Shown: positions 48,415-60,580, counted from the stretch's first letter. The stretch: 64,000 nt of DNA from Sambucus nigra (GCA_949130495.1 OX422207.1:373199868-373263867); one strand, 5' to 3'. Notes: generated by a model not told the origin, from the letters alone. Numbers and translations: made by a program.

Positions 48415-48835
48415 CTTGTGAGGTGTGCTTCTCTCTTCTCGAGTCATTATGTTCTTATCTTACGTTTTCACGCTCCACCCCAACTCTAAAATTTTATACC
48501 TGGAAATTTTAAATTTAGAACTATGCTTGAATCCATGAGTCTCATAACTACACGTGTTGTTTGTACAAGTTACTCTAATCATGTATGAGGTGTGTTTGTC
48601 TCTTTCCGTAATGTTTGATTCTTTTTTTGCATTTTCGTCCACAAAGCCCAATTTTCAAGTTTTAACACTTAAAATTTCCAAATTTTGATCAAATCTCAAA
48701 CCCATGAGTCACATGACTACTCGGGTTGTTTCCACAACTTTCTTTGATCCCGTGTGAGGTATTTATGTCTCTTTTCATATCATTTTTCTCTTATCTTACA
48801 TTTTCATTCTTCAATATTATTTTTACTTTAACCAC
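48415..48835. repeat. Diverged ~165 bp tandem repeats
   Basis: Two and a half units start near 48415, 48580 and 48745. Shared blocks are TGTGAGGTNTG, TTACGTTTTC or TGCATTTTCGTCCAC, AACTCTAAAATTTT-like, CCATGAGTC and ACTACNCGNGTTGTTT. Confidence 0.6.
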
Positions 48836-48849
48836 GAGTCTTGATGTGA

Positions 48850-49161
48850 ATCGAGGGCATAACTGTCCTTTTTTGATATATTTTTGGGCACACTAGTATT
48901 TTAATTTCTTCTGTTATTTTTCATTATTTTTATTACAACATTCTCGCTTGTTTTGTTTTAGTAGCTAAAGGCTATTAGTAGTAATGACATTTTTTTAATT
49001 AGTGCCTTAGTTTGGAGTCTAAGTTACTCTTCCCATTAAATACCCATGTAGTCTTCATTTGAAGGCATTCCTCTATTGTGAAATATAAGATATCATTTGG
49101 TTCTCTCTCTAAAGTTAAGGTTTGTTATTTCTTTAAAGCCATTGACGTGTAGTTTACGTCA
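48850..49161 (+). repeat. 3' part of an LTR, gypsy element 2
   Basis: The sequence just before a tRNA-Met primer site must be the end of a 5' LTR (R-U5, ending GTCA). The left edge is undefined because no partner LTR is present. Confidence 0.45.
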
Positions 49162-49164
49162 AAT

Positions 49165-49176
49165 TGGTATCAGAGC
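49165..49176 (+). promoter_or_regulatory. Primer-binding site, initiator tRNA-Met
   Basis: TGGTATCAGAGC complements the 3' end of plant initiator tRNA-Met and is the usual primer site of copia and chromovirus-type gypsy elements. Confidence 0.85.
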
Positions 49177-49242
49177 AGGTGTCGCTCCAACATTGGTGTA
49201 GTGTATCAGTGTTTATTTTTATCAAATCGTACACTACCCGAA

Positions 49243-50310
49243 ATGGCTCCCAAGAAACCCAAACAACACAAAGAGGCCAACCAAGATTTGAAAGATCAAT
49301 TCGAAGAATCGACAAAAAAATAACAAGACGAGATAAAGGAGTTGAAGCATCAAATGACACAACTTATCTCTGCCATCAAGCCACCCACACCTGTTGCCCC
49401 AACTCAAAATGAAGCCCAAACCCTAGCCACCACCCTTACAATCACCACCTAATCACCACCCGAGGCTACCCGAACCCAACCTAACCCAGCCCCCTGTTGT
49501 CCAGTCTCCAAAAGGCCCCAACCGACCCATTAAACCCACCCCCATCACCACCGATCTCGGCTGCCCCCCAGGCCCTGCTTCAGCCCCCGAACAACCCCTT
49601 TTCTACCCCTGCTGGCCTCCGGAACTCCCGACGACCCCCTTACTACTACGCCTAGCCTCCGAGGGAAGCCCCTACCCCCAATCCCCTTGAAAACCTCCAT
49701 ACACCAAAGAAACTATCCCGAACCACCACCAGCCCACTCTCCACCCTCACCCGCACCCCTTCGACTTCCAAAAATAGCCCCTGACCCCCCACCAAACCCG
49801 GATTACTCCCTATCTTACCCTTGTCCAATTTCCCCCCCCCCCTTTTTTTGGTTGTCTACCTCCTTTCAACCTCCCCTCGACCCACATAGTGACCCCACCC
49901 ATTTTCGGGTCTCCACCTACCCTATACACCCATCCGACCGCTTATTTGCACTTTTTGACCCCATTTCACCCACCCACAACAGTTAACCCCTCCACTTTTA
50001 CCCGAAACCCTCACTCCGATCTATATCCCGACCCCCATAGTACATTCACTTACCCAGGAACCCTCAACCACCTAGAGGGGATTCCTAATGACCCCTTACC
50101 CCCACTTTCAAACCATACACCCTCTCACCACACCCTTTTGACGCTCCGTTCACATTCCTCCTCATCCTCCTCCAAGTTCGGGGATGGACACCCCAGTATT
50201 CTATATTGGATACCACATCCACCACTCGATTCCCGCCGCCCTATTCACTACTTAGGCAAAATAACCATTTCCTCCTTTGTTGATCTCCATTCCTTTGTTC
50301 ATACGAAATA
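49243..50310 (+). pseudogene. Gag N-terminal remnant, proline-rich
   Basis: The ATG at 49243 lies 67 nt after the primer site and opens MAPKKPKQHKEANQDLKDQF, an N-terminal coiled-coil style common in plant gypsy gag. A TAA at about 49321 interrupts it, and DEIKELKHQMTQLISA follows in frame. The next 850 bp is strikingly C-rich and G-poor and gives proline-rich frames (49687-49986, 49889-50311) on plus. The capsid, zinc knuckle and pol are missing. The assignment to gypsy rests on the primer site and the N-terminus only. Confidence 0.5.
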
Positions 50311-50886
50311 ACGATATTTAATGTTTAAATGTAGAGAGATTTTTTAGAATAAGCTAATGTTATAATGTTGATTTGTGTAAGTAACAAAATGTATTGAATG
50401 TTACCTTGTTGATTTGAGGCTTTTTATAATGTTGATTTGTGTAAGTAACATAATATATAAAAAAATTACCTTGTTGATTTGAGTCTTTACGACGTTCTTA
50501 TGTTGTCTCCCTCCTCTGTAGTTTGCATTTCTGATGGTTGAGTGCTTGTGCAATATGCATAAATGGCGATCATTGCCTAACTTTGTTGGTACCATCCTCG
50601 TTATCATGACTTGAACTGGTAATATCCTGCATTACAAAATGGATATAAAAAATTTGATAGTTATAACAACTTGAATGCGTTACGCTAAAACAAAATGCAG
50701 TGGCCAATTTGATTCAAGACAATATAATGATTTTGGGGTAATTCAATATTGAAGTGTAAAATACCAAAACAGGTAATATTAATCTATTTACATAAATGAA
50801 TAAAAAAGTAACTACCTAGTAGAAATCATCCATAGTATAAACTTTTAGTATTGAACCTGAAATAATTGCTTTGTACGTTAACCTAA
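50311..50886. other. Intergenic DNA with a short duplication
   Basis: Holds a ~65 bp tandem duplication at 50359-50489 (ATAATGTTGATTTGTGTAAG in both units). No gene was recognised. Confidence 0.5.
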
Positions 50887-52479
50887 TGATTCGTATCAAA
50901 TATTGCATATTTCCGCCCCTATTCTTTAAGCATTCTAGCGCTTTTACGATCCTTAATGCTTATATTTATGCTCATTAACCAGACAACCTCAGATTTGGAT
51001 ATATACATGCTTTTCAGGGGTTAATTGTGCTTTTGTAGGTATTGGAACGCTAAAAGTTAGAATCCGTTGCCTTTAGAAGAAGTTTTGTCGTTGAACGCTA
51101 CTTCAAGGGAATTTTAGTCAATTAACATTTCTTCTCCAGCTCATGGAAATTCCACGGATACGTAGTCGTTGAGTTAGCGTCGTGTGGCTGCAAACGGTGC
51201 CTCTTTTGTAGTTCAGACGAAGAAGATATGGCTGTTTCCATTTGCAATCGCACTTCCCCCTTTTCATGGACCAAGGGCTGCCAAAAACAGAGTGCCGGTC
51301 GATCGAGCTTGGGCCCCCGATCGATCGAGGTTTTGGATTAAGCCTACGAATTGAGACAGTGGGCTGGGACCTGTTCGATCGATCGATCGATGGTTTTGAT
51401 CGATCTCGATGCCCATCGATCGATCGATTGATATGGTCTTTGATCGATCGATCGATCATACTAGATATTTTATAATTTGTTCATTTTCTTTTCTTTTTTC
51501 TTTATTTCTTTTGTAACTTACTATATAAAGGATTTTTTGTTGTAAATATCAGATGGTTAGAGATGGTTAGATATTATTAGAAGGTAGATAGTTTAGGTTA
51601 GGGTTTGGAGGGTGAGAGCTCATTTTTCTTCCTCATTTGGTATGACAACATTTGGGTTTATAATTTGAACTATTCATCTTCCCTTTCATTTAATTTAAGT
51701 TGTATTTCCTTTATTTTCATTGTAGTAGTTTAATTTACATGCTTTCTTAATTAGATTTTCCTGTTTTGATTTACTTCCTTTGTAGTGTAGTTTTACCGTG
51801 TTTATTTACCGCTTTCATTTATCGCATTTTTAACATGCTTTCTAGATAATTTAGTCTAGGTTGTGTTTGAATGGAACTCACTCGGGTTGACGCGTTGCTT
51901 TGCTTTGGTGATGGTGTTTATGGGTCTATTTCGGTTGCGTTGTCCTAGTTATTACGCCTAGGAGATTTGACGGGGCCTATCATGTATGTCTCGTTCTTAC
52001 GACCTTGCGTGCGTAATTTTTGGGATATTTATTGATGCCAAAATCATATTAGGCTTTTATGCGGATTTAGGGGCGTGACAAGCCTTGATTCAATTAACTG
52101 TCGAAACGAGACGCATTTGTAATAACTCGTCGACCCATGTATCCATTTTATACTAATTAACTCGGGTGAGGGATATTCGACACAACCTCTAGTTTTTACT
52201 CACTTTCTTAATCTGGATTTATTTTCCCTCGCCTAGATTAATATTTCCCTTTTATCCATATCTTTCCTTTTTAGTTTGTAATCACCTTTTTCCCTTTTAT
52301 TTAGGAGTACTAAATCCTATAAATTCTAGCAACTCATCTATGTGGATTTTTCGATACCCGACTTACCACTGTGCTTGCCTCGCAAGTGTAGTCGTAATTT
52401 AGGTTTGTTTTTATTATCACGGTGAAACGAAAACAATGACTGTGTCCTTACACGAACACACATTTCACACGAGTAATCA
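50887..52479 (+). repeat. 5' LTR of forward copy
   Basis: It is 1593 bp, TGATTCGTATC to GAGTAATCA. It contains GATC/ATCG palindromic tracts at 51299-51465 where the nested element has GGTCGACC boxes. The overlapping frames at 51118-51475 are produced by this repeat. Confidence 0.9.
51299..51465. repeat. (ATCG)n palindromic tracts in LTR
   Basis: Five or six self-complementary runs of CGATCGATCGAT separated by 10-40 bp. The 3' LTR at 56286-56430 has fewer ATCG runs and keeps GGTCGACC-like boxes. Confidence 0.85.
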
Positions 52480-52482
52480 AAA

Positions 52483-52500
52483 TGGCGCCGTTTTCGGGGA
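52483..52500 (+). promoter_or_regulatory. Primer-binding site, tRNA-Asp type
   Basis: TGGCGCCGTTTTCGGGGA, 3 nt after the LTR. It differs from the nested copy's site at two positions (TT for GC). Confidence 0.85.
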
Positions 52501-52675
52501 TGAGATTGTTTTAGAATTTATTTGATTTAGTATTTCATAGTATTTTCTTTCTATTTGTATTATTTTCTAACCTTTTTGCAGGACTTCCACATTTGAGGAC
52601 TTAGAAATGCTTGAATTTTTCCTGCGCGCACCTACTTTGTGGAATTCACCACTTCGAGCCATTTTTCGGGTGAGC

Positions 52676-53795
52676 ATGTCTTATTCCAATTCTTTCGGTA
52701 ATCATTGTTATAATTCTCAAAATTTTCGTAATCCGTTGACTTTTGGTGAATACTTAGAATCCCAAAGAATTACAAATTCAAATATGACTTTGGGCAAGTA
52801 TAACGAAAGTCAAAACTTGGGTTATTGGAATTTTGATGATGATGATAATGATTTTGGGCCTTTACCTCCTTATAATAGGAATTTTGAAATGAATTTCAAT
52901 AGTTTTCAAAATTCCTATAATAATGAGTTTTCGTTTAAGTCCGATGGTAATTTTCAAAGTTCTCATTTTCATGTATTCGCACCTCGACCTATGACATTCA
53001 GTGAGGGCTTGCGTATGTATGAAAATGAGAAAATTGAAAATCGTTATCGAGAAGAAAACCATCTGTGGGAACATGAATTTGATTTATTATTTGAGTCCGA
53101 CAACGAATTTGCTTTCGAGACTTTTGAAGTCGAGGAATGTTTTGAACCAAATGAGGACTTTGTGCCTAGTTTGGAACAAACCATTCTCGACTTTGCCCAT
53201 TGCATAATAGATATTGAAAGTGAGGATGAAAATGAAGTAATATCTATTTGTAATGAAATGATTTATTCTTTGACCCCCAAAGAAGAACATTTCATTGAAA
53301 ATGATATTATTTCCTTCGAAACTCAATCGTCATGCGATGATAATTCATCTCATGAGTTTGAATTTCTTCCATCCCCATTTTCACTCTCTATTATCACACC
53401 GTCACAAGTACCCAATGATTCGGTTTCAAACTTTAATGTTTTAAACCTTTTCGCCGATGAGGAGTACTTGCTCGAGTCGCCTTCCATGATTGCATCTTTG
53501 CCTTCGTGTGCACCACCTATCATTCCAATTTCAAAATAATTGGGAGTATATTCAGCTTTTCTCAGTCCTAACATGTTTTTATCACCCGTTCAATCCAAAT
53601 CCCCCATCGTCCTTCCAAAAATTTTAATTTGCGATGGTTCATTTCTTCCTCCTTACACATGCCTTCCGTTGTTCAAACGGAATCCATATTTTTTGGAGGG
53701 CATGCTTGTATGTTAGGGTACATCGATTATCCTCCAAAGTCAAATATTTCTCATGGTAGACCCTCAGCTATTTAGACTTCTAATGTATAGTTAGT
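52676..53795 (+). pseudogene. Acidic ORF of non-autonomous LTR family
   Basis: Starts MSYSNSFGN at 52676, although the open frame reaches back to 52607. It is open to a TAA at 53537, and the same frame continues with LGVYSAFLS to a second stop near 53715, then MVDPQLFRLLMYS. It aligns with the broken minus-strand ORF at 29180-28065 over the full length. The N-terminal MTFGEYLESQ, MTLGKYNESQ and later MTFSEGLRMY motifs are kept, as is the acidic centre FESDNEFAFETFEVEECFEP. There is no recognisable gag, protease or pol motif. Conservation of the long frame in two diverged copies suggests it once had a function. Unknown role. Confidence 0.72.
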
Positions 53796-54026
53796 TTGAA
53801 GCCTAAATAGTAGGTTGTATATAGTTAGCTTTTCTTCTTTCTTTCTTCTTATTTTAGTCTAATGTAATTAGTGTAATTTTTTTTATTTGTTTTTTCTATG
53901 CTCAGTACTAACTTGTTTTGTAGATTCTTTGGACTTGTTCTTATGGAGATCATTCCATTTTGGGTAATATCGCTCTTTTCCTTCTTTAACTTGGTTCTTA
54001 ATTTACATTGAGGACAATGTCAAGTT

Positions 54027-54046
54027 TTAAGTTAGGAGGTGTGGGA
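54027..54046 (+). promoter_or_regulatory. Internal polypurine tract
   Basis: TTAAGTTAGGAGGTGTGGGA follows ACATTGAGGACAATGTC, just past the ORF. It copies the core of the terminal tract 1.83 kb further on. Confidence 0.65.
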
Positions 54047-54829
54047 TATTCTATCCATTTATTTATTTAGTCCATGTTTTTGCTCACATGTTAGTTACTT
54101 AGTATGCTTTTCTTAAAAAAATTCAAAAAATTCAAAAAGATTTTCTTTCTTTTTTCTTCTTTGTTGGGCATTTTGCGTTTATTTTCGATGATAAATTTCA
54201 ATAATTTCCCGATCCAATAGACAACCTAATGATGCATGTTCTCGATTTTTGAAGTTATTAGACTTTAGTCTCGATCATTGATATTATGAATAACTTCATC
54301 AATTAAACTTTATCCCTTGAGCACTCGCACTTTTATCGTTCTATTGATTTGGTTTAAGATTTTTATAACTCGATAATCTTTTGTTGCATTGTATATACTT
54401 ACACCGAGTACGCTTTGTACCTTTCGTCGTTTGTGAGTGTATGCACTTTTCTTTTCTCATTGAAAACGTTGAATTCGTTGGTAATCTCACTATTCTTTCA
54501 TTGATCGTTCATTAATTGAGTTCATCTATGAAATGTGGTACTTGAGCATGATTTTCATATATTGTTTTGACTCGAGAATTGCATAAACTTTGTGAAATGA
54601 TCATAGGCCATCTTTGTTATATCACCCATATTTACCTTGACCTCACCTTATATGTTTACCCTCGTCAACCCCCTTGAGCCTAAATATAGCCTTTCCTTTC
54701 ATAACCCCAATTCCCATAACCAACTCCAAATTGGAGTTTTAGCCCATACATACACTTTCCATACATTTGTTTGGAATGTTACCTGGGATTGAATGATGTT
54801 GTTGTGTTGCGGTTGCAATTTAGGCATAT

Positions 54830-54952
54830 GAGAGTGAGAAAAGTAAAGAAAAGAAAGAAGTGAAAAAGAGAAGAAAAAGAGAAAGCAAAAAGCAAAAGAA
54901 AACAAAAGAAAACATGAGAAAAATAAGAAAAGAAAAGAAAAGAAAGAGAAAG
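54830..54952 (+). repeat. Long purine tract
   Basis: About 120 nt almost purely A and G on the sense strand, with GAAAA-like units. Same position as in the nested element. Confidence 0.88.
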
Positions 54953-55862
54953 TTGTAAATGTTGTATATAGTTCAATAAGATTTGATTGCTCTCTCCGAT
55001 GATATATCTAATGCCTTTTTGGATCTTATTTTCCAATTTTACTATTGCCCCGCACTATTTTCCATAATTCCAAATTTTTCGTTCCGAACACTTTGAACCC
55101 GTACATACATGTCATTCTTTTCGCACCCTAGCCTAGCCTACAGTACAACCCTATTAAAGTCCAATGTGATCGTTAGTTGATGTAATTCAAAAGTCATAAT
55201 AGTTTTGATAATCTGTGAAAATACATTTTGCCTCCTTTAATGAGCGGTATCTTTCATTGAGATTACAGTTTTTCAGTTTATATATAGTGTTCTTCATTTG
55301 TGACATGTGTGCGACCTAGTTTCCATTTTCATTTACTCTTTATGCCCGCATGTTCCGTGTGTTACCTCCCTGTTTTGAGTGAATTTCATTTGATGAGTGT
55401 AATACCCATGAGGATTAAATATATGCTTGCTTTAATTTTTATCCAGTTTATATAAGTTTTCATCAAATCACACTTTGCATGTGCTCGCTCCCCTCCCACA
55501 TTTTAAAGTTCTAATTCTATGAGGTGCATTCTATAATGTTAATGATATCGGACTTTTGTTTGAATTCATTCAATTTGCTAATAACGCGTATGAAATCTTG
55601 TTCGCTATTGTTGGGCTTGTCGTATGTTGGTTTGGGCTTATTTTGAGGAAACCATGTGATGTTTGTGGGTATCATCCCTGAAAACCCTCACGAGATGACA
55701 CTCGTCCACTAGGGTAACCTAGGGGTTTTATGTCTTATTGTATATGATAAATGCAATCGTGCTCCCTACGAAATTGGCATTTATATTTTGATGCATATAT
55801 ATATCTTGTACTTCTCCCCGTGGACTGGTTTTATTTGTTTCATTACTAGGGACTAGCAATGT

Positions 55863-55877
55863 TTAAGTTAGGGGGTG
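55863..55877 (+). promoter_or_regulatory. Terminal polypurine tract
   Basis: TTAAGTTAGGGGGTG abuts the 3' LTR start TGATTCG. Confidence 0.85.
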
Positions 55878-56649
55878 TGATTCGATCAAATATTGCATAT
55901 TTACGCCCCTTATCTTTATGCATTCTAGCGCTTTTACGGTCCTTAATGCCTATATTTATGCTAATTAACTAGACAACCTCGGATTTGGATATATACACGT
56001 TGTGCAGGGGTTAATTGTGCTTTTGTAGGTATTGGAACGCTAAAACTGAGGATCCGTTGCATTTCGGAGAAGTTCCGTCGTTGGATGCTACTTCAAGGGC
56101 ATTTTAGTCAATTAACATTTCTTCTCCAGCTCATGGAAATTCCACGGATGGGTAGTTCGTTGAGTTAGCATCATGTGGCCTCAAACGGTGCCTCGTTTGG
56201 AGTTCGTACAGAGAAGATATGGCCGTTTCCATTTGCAATCGCATTCCCCCCCTTTTCATGGACCAAAGGCTGCCAATAACAGAGTGACGGTCGACCGGGC
56301 TTGGGCCCCTGGTCGACTGCGGTTTTGGATTAAGCCTAAGAATTGAGACAGTGGGCTGGGACCTGTTTGATCGATCAATCGATGGTTTTGATTGATCGAT
56401 CGATGCCCATCGATCGATCGATCATACCAGATATTTTGCAATTTGTTCCTTTTCTTTTCTTTTTTCTTTATTTCTTTTGTAACTTATTATATAAAGGATT
56501 TTTTGTTGTAAATATCAGATGGTTAGATATAGTTAGATATTATTAGAAGGTAGATAGTTTAGGTTAGGGTTTGGAGGGTGAGAGCTCATTTTTCTTCCTC
56601 ATTTGGTTTGACAATATTTGGGTTTGTAATTTGAACTATTCATCTTCCC
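55878..56649 (+). repeat. 3' LTR of forward copy, truncated
   Basis: It matches the first ~790 bp of the 5' LTR and stops after TTCATCTTCCCC. Confidence 0.85.
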
Positions 56650-56764
56650 CTCCGTTCCATCTACTCTCTAATTCCTCATAGCATATTGACGTATGTTCTC
56701 TAGGATGGGTTACATTTGAGGAGTAACCTCCTAACACAACTAATGAGGACCACCCTCCTACATT

Positions 56765-56782
56765 TGGCGCCTCCGCTAAGGA
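56765..56782 (+). promoter_or_regulatory. Primer-binding site, possibly tRNA-Arg type
   Basis: Begins TGGCGCC and continues TCCGCTAAGGA. From memory the Ogre-type site is TGGCGACTCCGCTGGGGA, three positions different. Confidence 0.45.
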
Positions 56783-57067
56783 GATATCCTTGTCTCAATA
56801 GAGAACTTAGTCAGACGGAGCAATGCTGACACCCAGGGTCCCAGTTTATCCTTTATGCAAAACTTCGCTAACACTGTAGCCACACGATGAGTGGAACTCA
56901 TGAGAAACGACACTCAAACTAACACCCCTCAAAACCTCACGGCCTCTTTTTTTGTGTCCATCGAGTCGAACCTATAGACAAACATAGTCCCATACATTAT
57001 CTAGGTCTCCGTGTTCCTCCTCAACAACTACATTTAACAATGTGGAAATATAGCGACATTCCTTGAC

Positions 57068-58980
57068 ATGTTGACACTCAATCCCCTAAGTAATCCGCCA
57101 AATGAAACACAAACTTCACTACGATCCACGTGCACCATGCCCTACTATGAACCACCTTGTGTGCCTAATGGATGGTCATATGATCCTACGGCGGGTCTGC
57201 CACTAGGGGGGCCTTACTTACAACTAATTGTTATGGTCTCACCTAATTTTATCACTGGAGTAACCACCACCGTTGTATAAACTTCGATTATGATAGAAAA
57301 AATTCCAAAGACAACACCGAAAGATGTTTATGTAACGTTAGAGGACATGTTGAAGTTCTTTCAAACCCAAGAGAAACAATTCTACCCATCATTACCTCAA
57401 AAACAAGATAGGGGATCACCATTACTAGAAGAAGTATACATGGTGCCTTTTCCAATAGGATATGTCGCACCTCTCAAATTCAGGAAATACGACAGTAAGA
57501 AAGGCAATCCTAGAGAACATGTTAGTCGATTCATCATAAACTTAGGGATCCACATTAGAAACCTAACTCTTAGAGTAAAAGAGCTTCCTAAATCCTTGTG
57601 GGATAAGGTATACACGTGGTATAGGGACCTTGCTCCGAGAACCATATCTTCGTGGCCACGATAAAATCTTTTATTCTCAGTTCTTCATAATTAAAACGAG
57701 ACTCACAACAGGAGATCTGGCCAAAACCACGAAAAATTGAGGGGAAGACCTTATGGCTTACATAACCGCTTTTGTCACCAATCACTAGACTATAACGAGA
57801 TGATCCCATCACTCCAAGCTACATGACATCAGATTCGTTGGATATGGAACTAACATTACCCAACTCACTAGGGGTTGAATTTAGCATTCACAAATTGAAA
57901 TTGATGAATGGAGAAAAAGAGTTACCTAACTAAACCTAACCCTCAATGTGTTGGAAAGCCTTTCTAAAAAAAGAAAAAATGAAAAGAAAAAAATGAGCGA
58001 ATCAACTAATTACAACTTATAAAAATCTGGGCGGATGGTATGTCCCCTGAGTACAAAGCTCACCTCCTCAATCACATGCATGCCAACTTCTCCAAGTTCT
58101 TGGAAATAACACGAAGCATCAAGAATATGTTCAAATTGATCCTGACATACAATGTCGAACCATACATCCCACAACATGCAAAAAACTACCAGAACCAAAC
58201 TTGAAGTTACTAAGGACCAAGACAAGTCCAAAGTTTGATCATACTCAAGACAGGAGAAAGCATCAATGCAGTGGATAACATAAGGAATCTCGGCATGTCA
58301 GAGAAGAAGAGAGGGTATCAAGGATTAAGTCATGAAGAAGTTTTTTCTCAATAATTCTCCAACAAAGAAGGATTTATGATGTACGAGAGATTAGTAGCAA
58401 ATAAATTCGTAAATCCAATAAAGAATCCAAAGATAGAAAGATTAAAGAATGATTTTTGCATCCTTCTCCAGGATGTAGGGCACGTATTGAAAGCCTATGT
58501 GGCAATATGAAACTAGGTTACTGAACCCATTAGAAGAGGTACAATACAAATTTAGGAGAACGTAAACCAAAATCCATTACCAAACTTCCAGGGCGATGGA
58601 GGTAGTACCCACTACATCACAACTATCGATATAATGGAAGAAAGAAATGAAGAAAATATTAGTGGAACTTCTTACCCTGTAACAAACGATGATGAGATGG
58701 CACTAGCAGAAAGTGAAGAAATCATTTTTGTAGAATACAAAGAGGAGGAAAAAGAAGAAGACTTAGGACCAACATTCATATCCAAAATAGCAAAAGGAGA
58801 TAAATTGATGGGATTCTTTGATGAAATAGGAGTTACACCAAAAACACGAAAAGAAGTAACCAAAGCAATAATGGATGTTGTAGTTGCTAAAAGTGATCCG
58901 ATGCCAGACTTGACAAGTATGATGAAAAATCTGATGAAGAACTTCTCTTCCAATATTGTGTTCTCTAAATATGATCGGTA
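57068..58980 (+). pseudogene. Gag region of Tat/Ogre-like element
   Basis: The clearest part is 57290-57664. It reads FPIGYVAPLKFRKYDSKKGN, then PREHVSRFIINLGIH, then LPKSLWDKVYTWYRDL, the capsid core pattern of plant gypsy gag. Further fragments to 58980 include a Glu-rich frame (58634-58981, EEIIFVEYKEEEKEEDLG). The frame breaks repeatedly. No zinc knuckle was found. Confidence 0.65.
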
Positions 58981-59040
58981 GATACCATATTTCCATAACC
59001 AACCACTACACTTCAAGACTGATTTTAATCATCAAGAATA

Positions 59041-59345
59041 ACACTGATTAGTTTTAGATGGGGGAGCCTCGATCAATATAAATCCAATTACCTCTTTTTA
59101 TACTAGTGGCATACCTGAATCAAGAATTATAAGGATTCTAATATATGTATATACATATTCAATAATAATAAGCGAAAAAGAGTGGGTTTTGTACACGCTT
59201 TAATATCATTGGGTAAGATCAAGTCCACCATCAAGTTCCACATCATCGATGCAATCGCCTCCTACCATCTCCTAATTGGAAAGATATGGATGCATACCCA
59301 TGGGCTAGTACCATCCACTTACCACCAATATGAAAAATCAATCCT
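59041..59345 (+). pseudogene. Aspartic protease remnant
   Basis: The frame at about 59048 reads LVLDGGASININPITSFYTS, with DGGAS as active-site equivalent. Later KSTIKFHIIDAIASYHLLIG with IWMHTHGLVPSTYHQ matches the end of the protease in plant gypsy elements (a GxxW-H-x-GAVPS block). It is interrupted by frame changes. Confidence 0.65.
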
Positions 59346-59889
59346 AAATTGAAACCAATTGACAATCAACGACACTCAAAGACCATTTTCTCTAGAAGAA
59401 GCCCATTTCATATATACTACTCACTTTAAAGAATTATCAACTGATATGGGAATCATCACATCAATATTCTTAGGCATACCATTAACTTGCCTACCAAGGT
59501 TATCAAACACCAACTCAACCCAAGCAACTAAGGAAAAGAAAAAAATAAACGAGGGAACAAGCACGAATCAGGAATTAACAAAGGCAAAACCAACTGAGAA
59601 AATAAAAGCAGGAGAAACAATGTTCATGTAAATAAAGAGAAAAATGTTGCCATCAGGACAAATCATGTACAAGTTATGACGGTGTGAATGGAAAACTCTT
59701 TCTCCTGAAAGAGTTGACATGGAAGATCAATGCTCCATGTTAGAAGAAAGTAAGACCTATGAATATGTGGGTAATCCTGAGGAAGCATAGTAATGCATGC
59801 AAGATGGATCAAAGCCCTAGTTACAATAACTGGAAGAAGTTGACATCTACCAAAAGGTACATCAGGTCATACCTGTATTTATTACCGAA

Positions 59890-60580
59890 ATGATACCACA
59901 TAAGAAAAGAGCCGACCTGATACATCTACTCAGAGAATACGATAATATATTTTCCTGGAATTATGATCAAATGTCCGGGCTCGATCCATGCCTAAGATCG
60001 CACTCCCTGAATGTTAAACCTAGCACATTACCAACCAAGCAGGTAACGAGGTTTTTCAAACCAGACTTAGGACTTGATATCGATAATGAGGTTAAAAATT
60101 TAATGAAAGCAGGATTTATCAAGCCCATATCACACCCAATCTGGTTTTCCAATATCGTAATAGCCATGAAAAGAACTAAAAATATCAGGATCCGTGTGTA
60201 CATTCGAAAATTAAATTAATCATACCCGAAGAACGAACTTACCCTACCCAGTATCAATGGACTGATAGATGACGCCTTTGAACACGAAATATACAAGCTC
60301 ATGGATGGGTACTTTGGATATAATCAAATCAAGATTATCAAAGGAAAAACTAAGAAAACAGCCTTCCGTACACTATTGTAAAATCTTTTTTACACCGTAA
60401 AGCCATTTAGACTAAAAAATACAAGGGCCACTTATGAACGAACACTGTTAGCCATATTTCATGATCTATTTGATAAAATTAAGGATTTTTTTTTTGTAAA
60501 TGATCTATTATCAAATTTAAAAAAAAGAGCACACATATTAGAGTCTTACGGATCATTTTCAAATGATGCCATAAATTCAA
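59890..60580 (+). pseudogene. Reverse transcriptase remnant
   Basis: 59890-60219 reads LLREYDNIFSWNYDQMSGLD, then HSLNVKPSTLP and EVKNLMKAGFIKPISHPIW, the RT N-terminus. After a stop come LMDGYFGYNQIKI (usually MDGYSGYNQI) and PFRLKNTRATYERTL. The catalytic box is decayed: KDFFFVNDLL stands where YVDD is expected. RT is therefore inactive. Confidence 0.8.

Larger units (their letters stand above)
53796..55860 (+). other. Non-coding interior of forward copy
   Basis: No conserved frame. It collinearly matches 25991-28064 of the nested element in reverse. Confidence 0.7.
50887..56649 (+). mobile_element. Non-autonomous LTR retrotransposon, forward copy
   Basis: Same family as the nested element at 24452-30895. 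The 5' LTR is 50887-52479, the primer site 52483, the acidic ORF 52676, the internal polypurine tract 54027, the purine tract 54830, the terminal polypurine tract 55863-55877, and the 3' LTR starts at 55878. The 3' LTR stops matching at about 56649, where the Tat/Ogre-like element begins, so it lacks about half its length and its target duplication. LTRs and interior are clearly more diverged than in the nested copy. Confidence 0.9.

Noticed and set aside
49687..50311. Proline-rich frames as a host extensin-like gene
   Set aside because: No signal peptide or SPPPP/Tyr repeat. Composition bias and the position after a retroelement primer site explain them better.
51118..51475. Arg/Ser/Asp-rich frames on both strands
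   Set aside because: Produced by translating the palindromic ATCG tract of an LTR.
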